Source: Begonia masoniana
Taxonomy: Eukaryota; Streptophyta; Magnoliopsida; Cucurbitales; Begoniaceae
Direction: 5' to 3'
NCBI GenBank assembly: GCA_022432975.1
Contig: CM039509.1
Location: 39,838,209 to 39,902,208 of the forward strand
DNA: 64,000 bases
The notes below the pieces were generated by a model, which was given only the letters and a program-made list of their open reading frames with translations, searched no databases and was not told the origin of the DNA. The position numbers and the translations under genes are program-made. Positions 21,918 to 33,037 of this stretch are shown in pieces; the stretch's first letter is position 1, and each line of letters begins with the position of its first letter.

Positions 21918-22895
21918 TGTAAATGCAAAGATTTGCATAAGTGTTGGCATTTGATTTTTTGGCAATTTATTATAAAAATAATATTTTATTTATTATTGTT
22001 CAAGTAGTGATTTATGACTTGGCAATCAAGAAATAGCCCAATCCGATTATGTGAAGATATTATAGAAGTAATAATTATGATTCTATGGAAGAGAAAAATA
22101 AGAAAACAACATTATTTGGAAAGATATTGAATAAGGTATATGCACTTGATTTTTGGAAAAGTTTTATTTGGAAAGCCGATTTGCTATAGATTTGGCACGA
22201 TTTGCTGGGCTCTGAGTTCCCATGATTAATGAGATGCTTTCCTGAATTTTTGGGCGAATATCCGAGTAGTTATAGAAACTTTCCTTAAGTGTCGCATGTG
22301 ATGTCACACAACAGATTCGGTTTCCTTATTCTATGCGATTTGAATTTCGATTTGGTAACTGAACGAATTGAAGATATGGAAGTTACCAAGGCTATTTAAG
22401 GCTCTCGGTTCTGAGAGAGCAGATTGACGACGGAGTTTTGTTTTACGCGTGAGAAGGTTTACTTCGTTTTTCCAAGCCGTCGGTTTTCTTTCACGCCCTA
22501 CGTTTCTGCGTATGGATTTGTGATTGTTTTGCACACTCGACCTAATCTGTGAATTTCATTGTTTTATTGAGTGTGCTGTGTGTTGCATCCGAAGACTTCG
22601 ATCTCGTGTTCCAGGAGGTGTCACAGGAGGCAACTTTCCGTGTTCTTCATTGAAGCTCTGTCTCGGGAGGAGACAGCATCTGAACTCGTGAGGAGTTCTG
22701 TTTCTTAGACAAGGGGAGCTTGTCATTCGTGATCGTGGGCGAGGGGATCTTGCCATAACACGGGTTTCGAGAGGAACCAACAACGAGGGGATCTTGTTGT
22801 TATCTAGATCTCGGGAGAGGTCGTTCTAAAGTCGAGGGGATCTCGCAAAAACTGTCTCGTTGAGGAAGTTAGCTAGAGGCGGCGACAAAGAAAAG
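21918..22895 (+). repeat. Copia-2 3' LTR, truncated
   Basis: Matches 13664-14642 with about 13 substitutions, then similarity stops abruptly after 'aaagaaaaga'. 22896-23317 resembles no other part of the window and holds no convincing gene; part may be 3' UTR or downstream sequence of the TMEM97-like gene. Confidence 0.88.
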
Positions 22896-23317
22896 ATGGA
22901 ACAGTGACACCAATCAAATTTCAGACCATGATTTTACCTCACTGCCTTATCTGGTCCAGATAGCTTTCCTGACTAAGGCAATCTAACCTCGTCGATGAAT
23001 TCCTTTGCCTAGTAGGTTAATGGCCGACTCACGAACTCAGCTACCTTTCTAGGTCTTAGTAGCTTTGACAAATATCTTTCATGTTCATATTTTTTTTGGA
23101 CAATCACAAATTATATCCCGACTTTTTCTACAATTATATCCAACATCAAAAGGTAAGGGATGAATGCCGTTGCTGTAATTGCTATGAAATTAGATTTCTT
23201 CGAAGTGTATTATGGAGGGGAGAGAGACAATTTAGTTTTCCAATTCGTTGAGGTTTTACAACCTCTTTGTCGGCAACTGGATTCATTATCTCATCAGAAA
23301 AACACAACTGATGAAAC

Positions 23318-25074
23318 TCAGGCCCTTTTCTTCCCACCGGACGCCAGAGTCTTGCCTGCTGAGGTGGATCTTCCCTTAGACTTGGGCAACAGTCCTCGCA
23401 GCATTGCCATAACACCCAAACCCAAGAAGGGGAAGTAGAAGGTCAACAGCTTAGGAGATGCCTTTGGAGACCTCAACAGTTCTGATAGTATGACAGTCTG
23501 AAATTTCAAAAACATACAATGTGAGAAGAAAGCATATCATAATGAGAAAACAAGACAAGTGTCAACAGAATGCAAAATCGAGGAGAGATTCTACAACATT
23601 TGCTAGTCTAGTCAAGGGGCTTCACATTGTGTGACATTTGTGTGTATTGTGGCCTATTTTAAGAGTTATAGTGTGACAGCGTGCCATGTAAAGAAAAGAA
23701 TGGCTTAGTGAGTGTCCAACTCATATCAATAAGATTGCACAATCACAAGTCGCTTGGAAGAGTAGAAAATGCATGGTTTATACATAGGATTCTCCTCTCT
23801 ACCTAGTACAACATTTTTTGGAGTAACCTCAAGAACAAATATGTGTGGACTCTGACCCAAAACGAACACTTTTGTACTGAGAGCATTGAGGGATGTTATA
23901 TACAGTCAATAGGATTGATCAGTTTGTGTGCTTCTCTAGTTACCTTTTTATATCCATTATACAATTCAACGATCAAATGTGGATTTTGTGGAAATTTCGG
24001 AAATGTGGTCAGTGTGAAGCAAAAGAAAGAGATATTGAGAAGAGTGTTCCAAGATCTCTAATTCATGAATTCTAATGATTGCCACGACCTTTTCTCAATC
24101 CCAATCCCAATCCCATGGTAGGAAGACATAGAATTGAGCAATATGACAAAACATGAAGAGCAACTACTTCCTCCTTCAACCAAAGCTCTTTTTTCTTTTT
24201 TTTTTTGAGATTTTCCGTTAACCAAATTGCATTTCTAACAGAATGTCCATAAAAAGAAGTCAGCAGCGAAGAGGAGTGTTAGTATTCTACACCTTTGAAT
24301 GGGAAAAAACTAAGATTTCTAGCCTTAACAATAGTCTAATACAACCTGTAGGTACCAATCTTCAAATCCTTGCATTGATTTTATTTAAGAAATCCAAAAA
24401 TATTGGTTAAGAGATGCTACGTAATACTATAGAAACTCCACGAATCTTGCTTGAACCTCTATCTCCCATTCATTCAAATCAGTAGATTCGTATATCTTTC
24501 CCGGCAGAATCTAACAGTAACATGTTAGAAAATGCTAAATTAGACTTCATTCACTGAACTAAATCCAATACAATATCAACAACATTGCAAAGTAAATAGA
24601 CAGGTGATCTCAAAAACAAATTTTCAGTTATAATCAGCTAACTCTAGCAAAATATCGAGATCCTAATTTTTATAGTAACTGGTCAGATGAAGAAACTTAG
24701 AAGAAAAAAAGAAAAGGAAGAAGAAGAAGAACAAAGGAAATGGAATATACCATGGAAGTGAAGACAGAGACACCATACATTAAACAAGTGGTCTTGAACC
24801 AAGGTTTGGAACCCAAAATCCCATAGAGGTTTAGGAGAGCTAAAGGCCACTGAAAGAGGAGCTCAAGCCACACTATCCCGACGAAAAAATCAGGCTTCTT
24901 AGCCACAAGATAGTCGCCATACTCGAGGCTGTACCAGCTCTTGAGATGAACGAGAAAGTCAGGAAAAAATGTAAGCGGAAGACAAGTCTGAGCGTCAATA
25001 AGAGGGGCTGCCACTGCGATAATGAGGAAGAAGATGAAGAGTACAGCGTCAACAAGTTTGAGAAAAGCACCCAT
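23318..25074 (-). CDS. EXPERA-domain TMEM97/sigma-2-receptor-like membrane protein
   Basis: Two exons on minus: 25074-24751 (108 codons, ATG; the in-frame GTG nine bases upstream is not needed) and 23497-23318 (59 codons plus TGA). They are joined in phase 0 across a 1253-bp intron (gtatat..tttcag). Product 167 residues. Four hydrophobic spans: about 8-26, 63-84, 93-110 and 128-144. Conserved points include 'PLIDAQTCLP', 'LKSWYSLEYGDYL', 'KPDFFVG..W.EL', 'TTCLMYG' and 'FLGLGVMAMLRGLLP'. This is the EXPERA fold shared with TMEM97 and EBP-type sterol isomerases. Animal TMEM97 is an ER protein linked to cholesterol handling; the plant role is not established. The C-terminus KKRA fits a KKxx ER-retrieval signal. 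No lesions seen. A plus-strand open frame at 23160-23438 is only the antisense of exon 2. Confidence 0.92.
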
Positions 25075-25623
25075 TATTTTCACCTTGGCTTCTCTACTCC
25101 GATGTTCAAAAGGGGATCTTGAAAGTTGGAGCTGAAGGAGCTAGCACAGATCAACGGGAGAGAGAGAGAGAGAGTTGAAACGGTGGCGTTTCGATATTGG
25201 GCTGACAGCTATTCCATGGGCTCAGATTCAAACAGATATTAACATTTTCTCCTTGTTCCACTGTTGAAGATTTCTGATTTTGCACATATTTTCATTTCCA
25301 TATCTTTATTTTTGGTAAATTACTAAAATGAAGCGAAAGGGTGAGAGTTTTCCAGGGTGGAGTAAAGGTAGGATCTTGAAGCGTTTACTATCAAATTCTA
25401 ATTGACAATTCTTTCGTAGGCTTGTTTTGAGGGGAACCCACTTAAGACTATTACGGGAACTTTCAAACTGTTCCCGCGGGGGCATGCATTCTAAACCCGG
25501 GTATGCTGTAATTGTGCTATTTCTATGCAAAAAGAACAAGGTTGGTAAATCATTCGGGTATGTCTTGGTTTTACAAGGAAGAAGCTACAGAGCCAATAGC
25601 CATACACTTACTTGCAAATGGAC
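25075..25623. other. Upstream region of the TMEM97-like gene, no other gene seen
   Basis: Contains a short (GA)n run near 25160-25176. Only short open frames without similarity. A promoter for the minus-strand gene is expected here but no element can be named with confidence. Confidence 0.5.
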
Positions 25624-26831
25624 CCTCCAAATAGGACTGGGCATGGTCCGGTCCGGGCCGGTTCTGACCTGGAACCAGATCGGACCAGACCGTTGGTTTT
25701 AGAAATTTATTTCTCGAAGTCGGAACTGGTCCCTAGCGGAAACGGTACCAGTCTAGTTCCGGTTCGGTACCCGTTCCTTTCCTTGCATCTAAAATTTTTT
25801 GCTCCAAAGTCCAAATACAAATACTTATCTTCCTTCGGGAATTCTGCTCCTAGACAAGGCTATGATCAAATCCATAACAGACTGTTTTAATGCCTATATC
25901 TTTCGTACAAAAGTCAAAACCATTTAGAAGGAGAGCACCTAACCTGTGTGGTACCACCCAATGAAACAGAACTATACAAAGAACTATATTATCCACCATA
26001 ATTTGTAGTCGTTGAAGAATGTCCCCCTGTATGCAGAAGCATCTGCTTCCTGAGAAGTCCCCAGCATTGATGCATGGCGAGAAGATAGCGAGTGATGTGA
26101 GCCATTATCCTGTCCCCAACAGAACTTCCAGAATAGACGCCTCCCATCTTCCAAAACACAGAAGAATACAATAAAACGTTTTGATACATAAACAAGTAAG
26201 AAAGCTCACTTAACATATAGAGAGGGCTTGTCTGAAAGAAGTCACAATTTTCTTCCAAAACTATACCTTTCATACAAGATTATTTTCACAACTACAGGTA
26301 CCCTTGACACAGGCTTCTGATGCATGCACAGCCAATTGTCACTTGTAAGACGATGATGAATCATAAATAACTCATGTTATTCCAGTTTTCCAACTTTAAA
26401 ATCCATTAGATGAAAAAAAACATTGTGCGAATAAAAATTATATTACTAAAGATTGTTCTTCAAAAGCGTTTAATACTACAATGTTCTGGAAAAGAATTCA
26501 AAAAACTATCTAGGATTCAAACTAAATCCAATTATCCAGTAGTAAAATGAAATTAATGAAACTAAATTCAATATCCAAAATTAAAAAAACCATCTAGGAT
26601 TCAAACTAAATCTAATTATTCAGCAGTAAAATGAAATTAACGAAACTAAATTCAACATCAAAAATTAAATCTAAGTATCTAACATATTAAGTAAATCAGT
26701 AAATCCAACTAACCATAAGTGAAATTGAAAATGAGAAACTAAATAGGAAGTCCATATCAAGTCATTAATGTGTTTTCTTCTTGAAAATTTTTACCGGTAA
26801 CAGAATCTGCAAAATGAAAATATTAAAGACA

Positions 26832-28800
26832 TTAGTTAATCATTAGTACTGAACATGTAAAACAAATAAATATTAAAATGTTCAAACCTTCATCTATAGT
26901 TGTGATACTATCTTCCAAATTTGCATCATTGATTTGAAGAATTTTAAAAGGATTGAATGTTTTTAGCCAACTCTGACAGCATATAAGAGCTTCAACATTT
27001 TGGGGGGATATAGAACTGCGAAAGACATCTAGAACACGACCACCACAACTAAAAGCAGATTCTGACGCCACCGTAGAAATTGTAATGATCAATATATCTT
27101 TCACAATTGCACTCAAAACTTGATACTTCTCAGAGTTCTTCTTCCATCAAAATAATATCTTAGAACTGTCTGAAAAATGCTCTAATTTCTTAGACAAGTA
27201 TTGCTCAATCTCTGACATATTAATTTCATTATTTATCTGAAAAGAATTTTCAGTCCCATAAAACATTGAGTACACTGCAGTTAAACGTGTTTGAATAAAA
27301 GAACTCATTGACTTTGGAGACCTTTGTCAACTAGTGCTGCTACTTAGAATCTGCTATTCATTTGTTGTATCACCTTTATATTCGGTATACAACTTATCAA
27401 TTACATCCTCTACTTGCTCTGAGTATTGCTTAGTCCTTTCACTGCCAAATAAAATTGCCAAACAATGCCGTAAAAATCTCATTTTGCAACTAGGATCAAG
27501 AATAACGGCAACATATACAAACATGTTTATTTTCTTAAAAGATCCTCAATATTTATCAAACTTCTTTTGCATATCGGTGGTCATTCTTCTTAGCGTCATA
27601 TTGTCACTGTTAGCAAATGTGTCAATTGCAATATTCAAATTACATACTTCATCGACGTAAAAATCCGCTGTAATATGCAGAGACGCAGAAACATTTACTG
27701 TCAAGGTATAAAATGTCTCTAAGAATTTGATGTATTCTCAAATGCATGACCAATCTTCAGTTGTGGGTAAACCGTCCCCTTCCATTCCATGCAAGAAAGA
27801 CACAACATTCTCTGCTAATTTTTCAAACGCCATTTCATACTTCTCAGCGCTTGCTAACATCAAGTACGTAGAGTTCCAACGAGTAGGAACGTCGAGCGAT
27901 AAAGTATTTGTACATGTAATCTTAACCGCATCAGTGCAAGCTTTGAACTGTTGCAATCGTGCTGGAGAAGACCTTAATACTTGACAACTTTTCGTAGCCT
28001 TGCTATGGACTTAACATGTTCTTTCAAACCATCAGAAACAATTAAATTCAGAACATGTGCAAAACACCTCATGTGCATATAATCGCCATTTAAAATCAAC
28101 CCCTTCTAATTTTTTATTGTCTTCATTAAATAAGAAATAGCAACATTGTTGGAAGACGCATTGTCAACGGTTAATGTTGTAACTTTTTCAATCTCCCAAT
28201 TAAGCAGACATTTCTCAACTTTCTTACCAATAGATTCACCCTTATGGTTTGAAATCAAACAAAAATTCAGTATCTTCTTTTGCACTTTCCACTCTTCATC
28301 TATATAATGACCTGTAAGCACCATGTAATTCAAATTTTGAATAGATGTCCATGAGTCAGTGGCCAGACATACTTTTTGTGATGTTGAAAAAAAATACTCC
28401 TTCAAGTTGGTTTTTTCACTCTGAAATATCTTGTGAATATCTCGTGCAACTGTTCTTCGAGATGGCATAATAAATTTGAGATTTAGAGACATACAAAATG
28501 TCCTAAAACTGACTCCTTCAACCACTTTCAATGGTAATTCATCCAAAATAATCATCTTCGCAAGAAATTCTCGAGCAGCCATTATTGTAAATGTGAGTAC
28601 ACCAGCAATCTTGCTTTCAATATGTCTAAAGATCAAAGGTGACTGCTTACTGTCCAGATTTCGAGGAAAATGCTTTATTAAACTTGACGTCTCATTTTTC
28701 GTCAGGTGTGCAGCATAAAGTTGTCCACAATAATTATATTTAGCTGAATCACTGTTGGGTACCCTACGGTAGTGAATTCATACATGAGACTTAGTTCTTT
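26832..28800 (-). pseudogene. hAT-1 transposase, degenerate
   Basis: From upstream to downstream on minus: traces of a BED finger (YNYCGQLYAAH..) at about 28650-28770; then 28636-28106 'EFLAKMIILDELPLKVVEG..FRTFC', 'PSRRTVARDI' and 'ATDSWTSIQNLNYM..GHYIDEEWKV' (start of the RNase H-like catalytic domain), closed by a TAG replacing Trp; 27956-27738 'CTDAVKIT..VPTRWNSTYLML'; 27116-26832 the C-terminal dimerisation block 'ILIITISTVASESAFSCGGRVLD..RSSISPQNVEALICCQSWL'. Several frameshifts lie between blocks. It is dead, and the same family as the copy at 53.2-55.2 kb. The 5' end runs toward the Gypsy-1 insertion. Confidence 0.88.
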
Positions 28801-29230
28801 TCGATTCCACCTGGGACCTTTTACTAGGACTATCCATCTTTCCATAATCCATAGCGCAAAAAAATATTTTCAGCAATCATTATTCAACAACCAAAATAGT
28901 ACAATATATAAAATGAAATTATTATATAATTGCAAGAATCAAGTAAAATGCAAACTCATAGGCCACTGACAGAACCGAAACAAAATCCAACAGGGCATAC
29001 AAGCAAGAATCGGCTACTGGCAAGGGGAAATTCGTCAAAGTACCCTACTGTTCTCCATATATATTCTATAATTGACTAAGGATAAAGCATTATATAACAG
29101 TTAACAGTTAACACCAATTTCAGACTAATGTTGCAACAAAATTTCGGCTACGGGAAGGTAGATAAGAAAAGGCAAAGCCGCAAAATAGACTGACTCGTGT
29201 GACGGTGTGAGAGAGTCGAGAACTGGGAGA

Positions 29231-29235
29231 GTCGC
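29231..29235. other. Gypsy-1 target duplication GTCGC, left copy
   Basis: GTCGC directly before the 5' LTR, repeated at 38238-38242 after the 3' LTR. Confidence 0.93.
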
Positions 29236-31308
29236 TGTAATACCCGGCTTGTACGGGTTTTTGAATATATTATGTTATATTATTATTTCATTATTTAATG
29301 GCATTTTTGGTAAATATGTCAAACCAGGTCCGTTTCACAAAAAGACAACGCCATTACGATTCTATCGAATAATAAGAATTTTAATGAATTTACGGGAATT
29401 TTCAGAGATCAAACACGATATTCCGAGTAAATACACTTTTCGTAATGTAAAAGACGTTCTCGTAAAAATAGTAAACGAGGTCCGAATTGCGAACGGACGG
29501 TTTTAATAAGTCTCAAATAATAAGTTGGATATATTGGTGAAATATGGAGACTGGGTGAATCCAGATCGTTGGACGATTAACGAAACGAAAGACAAAACAA
29601 GAGCTAAGGGCATTTTGGTAATCTTCCAAACCAATTTTATAAAATCATAAGTTTCTTCTTCTCTCCCTCACTTCTCTCTTTCTTCTCTGGATTTCACGAA
29701 AGCACAGAGAGCTTTCTCCCTCGCGGCCGCCGACGCCCTTCCCTGTTCCGACTCCGTTTCTCCTCCGTTCGACTTCCGTTCTTCGCGATTCTTCCTTCTC
29801 TCGCTACCCTAGGTATGCAGCTTCGGTCTCTGAGCATTTATTCTGAGTTTTCGGTTCGATTTAGGATTAGGGTTTCAATTAGGGTTTCGATCGATTTTCG
29901 TTAAAAACGCGAATTAGGGCTCGTAATTAATAGGTTAGCCGTAATTATGTATATGTTGAACATGTTGGACGTTATTGGACGAAGAAAAGTCAATTTGCGA
30001 AAAAGTTATAAATCGGTAAAATGTCGGGTTTTTAGGAAAAACTCGTAACTAGAGATTTTGGATTATAAAGCTTTAATTAACGTTCGAAATGCTCTAAATA
30101 GCTAAGTGGAGAATTTAGGAGAATTCGTTAATTGAGGATTTTGTAATTTGGATGTTTAATAGCTTAATTCGGTTTTAACGGCAAATATCGTGTTTTACCT
30201 CAGACACGCGACTCCAGTGGACGAAGCTTGAGATCCAGCGCGCTCAAGGTAAGTTCTCGTGACTTGCTTGACCGAAAGGTCTACACCATACCTCGTCGTC
30301 GTATCAAGGATCCTGAGGGTTCCTTGTTTTACGTTGTTTAGGTTGGGTAGTTAGGTTGGTTGTTTATAGGTTATGTTGTATTGTCTTGTTGATATGTATG
30401 CTGTTTGTTTACTTTCCGCTGATTAACTGTTCATGCATCACGTATTTCAAATGTCATAGAAAATGGATTTCCGCACGTGGTTTAAGGAAAGAAATGAACC
30501 TCTGTAATTAATGTACGTAATCTGGATCTGTATCTGTATCTGGTTACGCGAGGTGGGGCTCAGGCATGGCTGTAGGGTTTGTGAGCATGTACCCCCCTCC
30601 TCTAAATCGAAAGTGGTAGTCCGACCGCGGGATGTATCCTTTCCATTTAGAGGGCTGATATCTCGGTAACAATCTGTCTGTGACGTAATGAAAAGAATGA
30701 AAATGTATCTGAATATGAATCTGTAATCTGCACGTTTTATGAATGGCATACGCACGCATGCATCTGCATTTACGTAGCTTACTGAGATTTCAATATCTCA
30801 TATGTGTCTGTATGGTGTAGGTGACGTTCTAGGTTACGTTGACCCAGGTGAGGATGATATTCCTCCTCCTGACGTAGGAGCAGCTGATGGATGATGGCCG
30901 TGGGAGTGCGCTGAGCAGTCGAGGCGCGTTTTGACCCGTGGGGGATGTACGTAAAGGTTTTGGGGGTTTTTGAGACATTTTGGATTGATGATAAACTGTA
31001 TAGAACATATTAGGGTGCTTGGATCTGGATAGGGGTTAGATAACGTTTTGGTAATTGTACGTAAAATGTTTTGGTTAAAACAGTTATTTAAATGTTATAG
31101 AAATTCTGGAACTGTTTGGTTGTTTAAATTAAGTGTTATGAATTGTTTTTAGGTTGACACGGATAGCTCGGTCTTTAGAGCTATCCACGCAGTTGGACTT
31201 CGCAAAGTCTGCTGTAAATGGATTGAGTTTAAATTATAAGTTGCATGTTGTAGTGGGAATAAAGTATGAAAGTTGTAAGAAATGAAATGAGGTAAATGGT
31301 GTGCAATT

Positions 31309-31373
31309 GCTCTCTGGAAATCGGATTTCCAGAGAGCTTATCGAAGTAACTGCTCTCTGGAAATTCCAGAGAG
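31309..31373 (+). other. Two adjacent perfect stem-loops in the LTR
   Basis: Arms gctctctggaaatc / gatttccagagagc around one base (31309-31337), then ctctctggaa / ttccagagag around one base (31353-31373). The second repeats the core of the first. The 3' LTR carries the same pair near 37661-37727. Confidence 0.85.
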
Positions 31374-31411
31374 TAAGCAAGAGTAAGGTAAAACGTTAAA
31401 GGAGCAAGGGA

Positions 31412-31600
31412 TTCAAGGCTGCAGTGCAGCGATCAGGCGCTGCTGTAGTGCAGCGACTGATCGATGCTTGCTGCAGCATCTGCGGCGCATGATCGCTGCA
31501 GCAATGCAGTGATCAGGCGCTGCTTGCTGCAGCAACTGCAGCGCACGATCGCTGCTTGCTGCAGCAACGGTAGCGACCAGTCGCTGCGTGCTGCAGCGAC
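31412..31600. repeat. gctgcagc-type palindromic repeats in the LTR
   Basis: Many overlapping copies of 'gctgcagcaacngcagcg' and 'cagcgatcaggcgctgc' in both orientations, repeated in the 3' LTR at about 37772-37980 with shuffled order. Open frames across it are composition artefacts. Confidence 0.8.
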
Positions 31601-31863
31601 TGTTCGCCGCACTTATTTGTCACGGGTTGGACAGTTTTGTCCTCCCGTCTGTTTTATACTTTAATTATAATTTTAAATGTTTTAAGTTTTATTTAATTGT
31701 TATAGGTTTTGTTTTAAATGAATTCAAGGTTCGATTTCAATTCCGTTTTCCGTTCTGATTTCAACTTCAGTATAAATTCCGCGTAAAGTTTTATTTAAAA
31801 AGTAAAATAAAAATGAAAAATTTATACGGGTAAATGAGTACAGTATTAGGGGTGTTACATTTA

Positions 31864-31875
31864 TGGTATCAGAGC
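31864..31875 (+). other. Gypsy-1 tRNA-Met primer binding site
   Basis: tggtatcagagc four bases after the LTR end. Confidence 0.93.
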
Positions 31876-32023
31876 CCCCGGATTTTAAAATCGATTCTGT
31901 AGACTGCTCGACTGCACAGCCACTACGCGGACATCCTTCATCAACTGTAAGTCTATTTATGCTTTTATTTGATTTTGTTTCTTAGAAATTACATGTTTTA
32001 AATTTTATAGGAGTTTTATAATT

Positions 32024-33007
32024 ATGGTTCGAGGAAGGGATCTTAGAGATGACGCGATGGATCGACTTACGGAGTTGTTAGACCGCCAGTCTCAGCATAT
32101 GGACCGGCAAGCGCAGCAAATTACAGATTTAGTGAACCGAGAGAACCAGCGGGAGACCCAGAGAGCTCAGGAGCTGGTAGTCCCCAGTAATCTGGGTATG
32201 CAGAGGTTTCAAAGCCTACGGCCTCCAGTGTTCGAAGGCCAGTCATCGGATCCGACACGTGCCGAGGAATGGATCCGGGTTATGGAGGATATGTTGGCTT
32301 ATGCCGAGGTTGGGAACGGGAGCAAGGTGGCGTATGCTACCTTTCACTTAGCGATGGATGCCCGTTTCTGGTGGGATTCCATCAAGGCAACGACGGACGT
32401 ATCAGTTATGACTTGGGATCGGTTCAAGTTTTTATTCTACGATAAGTACTTCAGCCGCACGGTGAGAGTGGCCAAGAGGAACGAGTTTATGCAGCTGAAG
32501 CAGACTGGTTCAGTTGCAGATTATATTCAGAGATTTGAGGCTTTATCACGATTCGCACCTCGCCTTGTCAGCGATAATGAGGAGAAGGTGCACCACTTTA
32601 TGGAGGGACTTAATCCGGAGATTCGGATGCACGTGGTAGTCTCAGGTATTATTGATGCGCCATATTCTGATATTACAGCCAGAGCTCTGGATATTGAGGC
32701 TGCCAGAGCCACTTGTATTAGGTCGAGGGAGCCAGCTAAGGGCTTCTTCCGCGAGATACGACCTCAGTCGCAGAGCCGAGGTTGGCAGCCCAGAGCACCG
32801 CCCCAGCCACAGCAGCGGGGTGTGAAGAGACCTCTCGAGGGAGGTAATGATCGGGGTAAGGGGAAGCAGATACAGGGGGCTTCTCAGATGCCATGGTGCC
32901 CCTTGTGCCAGAAAGAACATAGTGGCGAGTGCCGTGTTGGCTCCAATAAATGCTACAGATGTGGTGGAGTCGGCCATTTTGTTAGAGATTGCCCGCATCC
33001 GGGTTGA
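32024..33007 (+). CDS. Gypsy-1 gag
   Basis: 327 residues, ATG 32024 (MVRGRDLRDDAMDRL..). Retrotransposon gag domain 'FEGQSSDPTRAEEWIRVMEDM..FHLAMDARFWWDSI..FKFLFYDKYF' and 'RFAPRLV..EEKVHHFMEGLNPEI', ending in the zinc knuckle CYRCGGVGHFVRDC. It stops at TGA (33005-33007). The downstream protease-pol frame is in the same register, so the TGA is either a nonsense mutation (likely from CGA) or a read-through site. A 5' leader intron may lie at 31946-32010 (gtaagt..tatag). Confidence 0.9.
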   Translation: MVRGRDLRDDAMDRLTELLDRQSQHMDRQAQQITDLVNRENQRETQRAQELVVPSNLGMQRFQSLRPPVFEGQSSDPTRAEEWIRVMEDMLAYAEVGNGSKVAYATFHLAMDARFWWDSIKATTDVSVMTWDRFKFLFYDKYFSRTVRVAKRNEFMQLKQTGSVADYIQRFEALSRFAPRLVSDNEEKVHHFMEGLNPEIRMHVVVSGIIDAPYSDITARALDIEAARATCIRSREPAKGFFREIRPQSQSRGWQPRAPPQPQQRGVKRPLEGGNDRGKGKQIQGASQMPWCPLCQKEHSGECRVGSNKCYRCGGVGHFVRDCPHPG

Positions 33008-33037
33008 GATCTACCAGGCGATGATCAGAGGAGGGTT

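Larger units (their letters stand above)
13664..22895 (+). mobile_element. SIRE/Maximus-type Copia element with nested TRIM, Copia-2
   Basis: Long 5' LTR (from 13664), primer site at 14872, a very long gag with two zinc knuckles, Copia-order pol, a 1.2-kb 3' region with PPT-like ggggga runs, and a 3' LTR from 21918. About 13 differences are visible over the ~975 bp shared by the LTRs. The 3' LTR is truncated after 22895: it lacks the last ~226 bp present in the 5' LTR, so no target duplication can be found. The element separates the HD-ZIP IV gene from the TMEM97-like gene. It is non-functional because of a nonsense codon in gag, the Cassandra insertion in pol and the cut LTR. Confidence 0.92.
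29236..31859 (+). repeat. Gypsy-1 5' LTR
   Basis: TGTAATACCC..TTACA. Contains gcagc-rich palindromic repeats at 31412-31600 and two perfect stem-loops at 31309-31337 and 31353-31373. The spliceable-looking gtaagt after 'gctcaag' at 30246 occurs at the same point in related LTRs. Confidence 0.95.

Noticed and set aside
23160..23438. Plus-strand 92-codon frame that looks protein-like
   Set aside because: It is the antisense of exon 2 of the TMEM97-like gene, whose splice sites and family motifs fit the minus strand.
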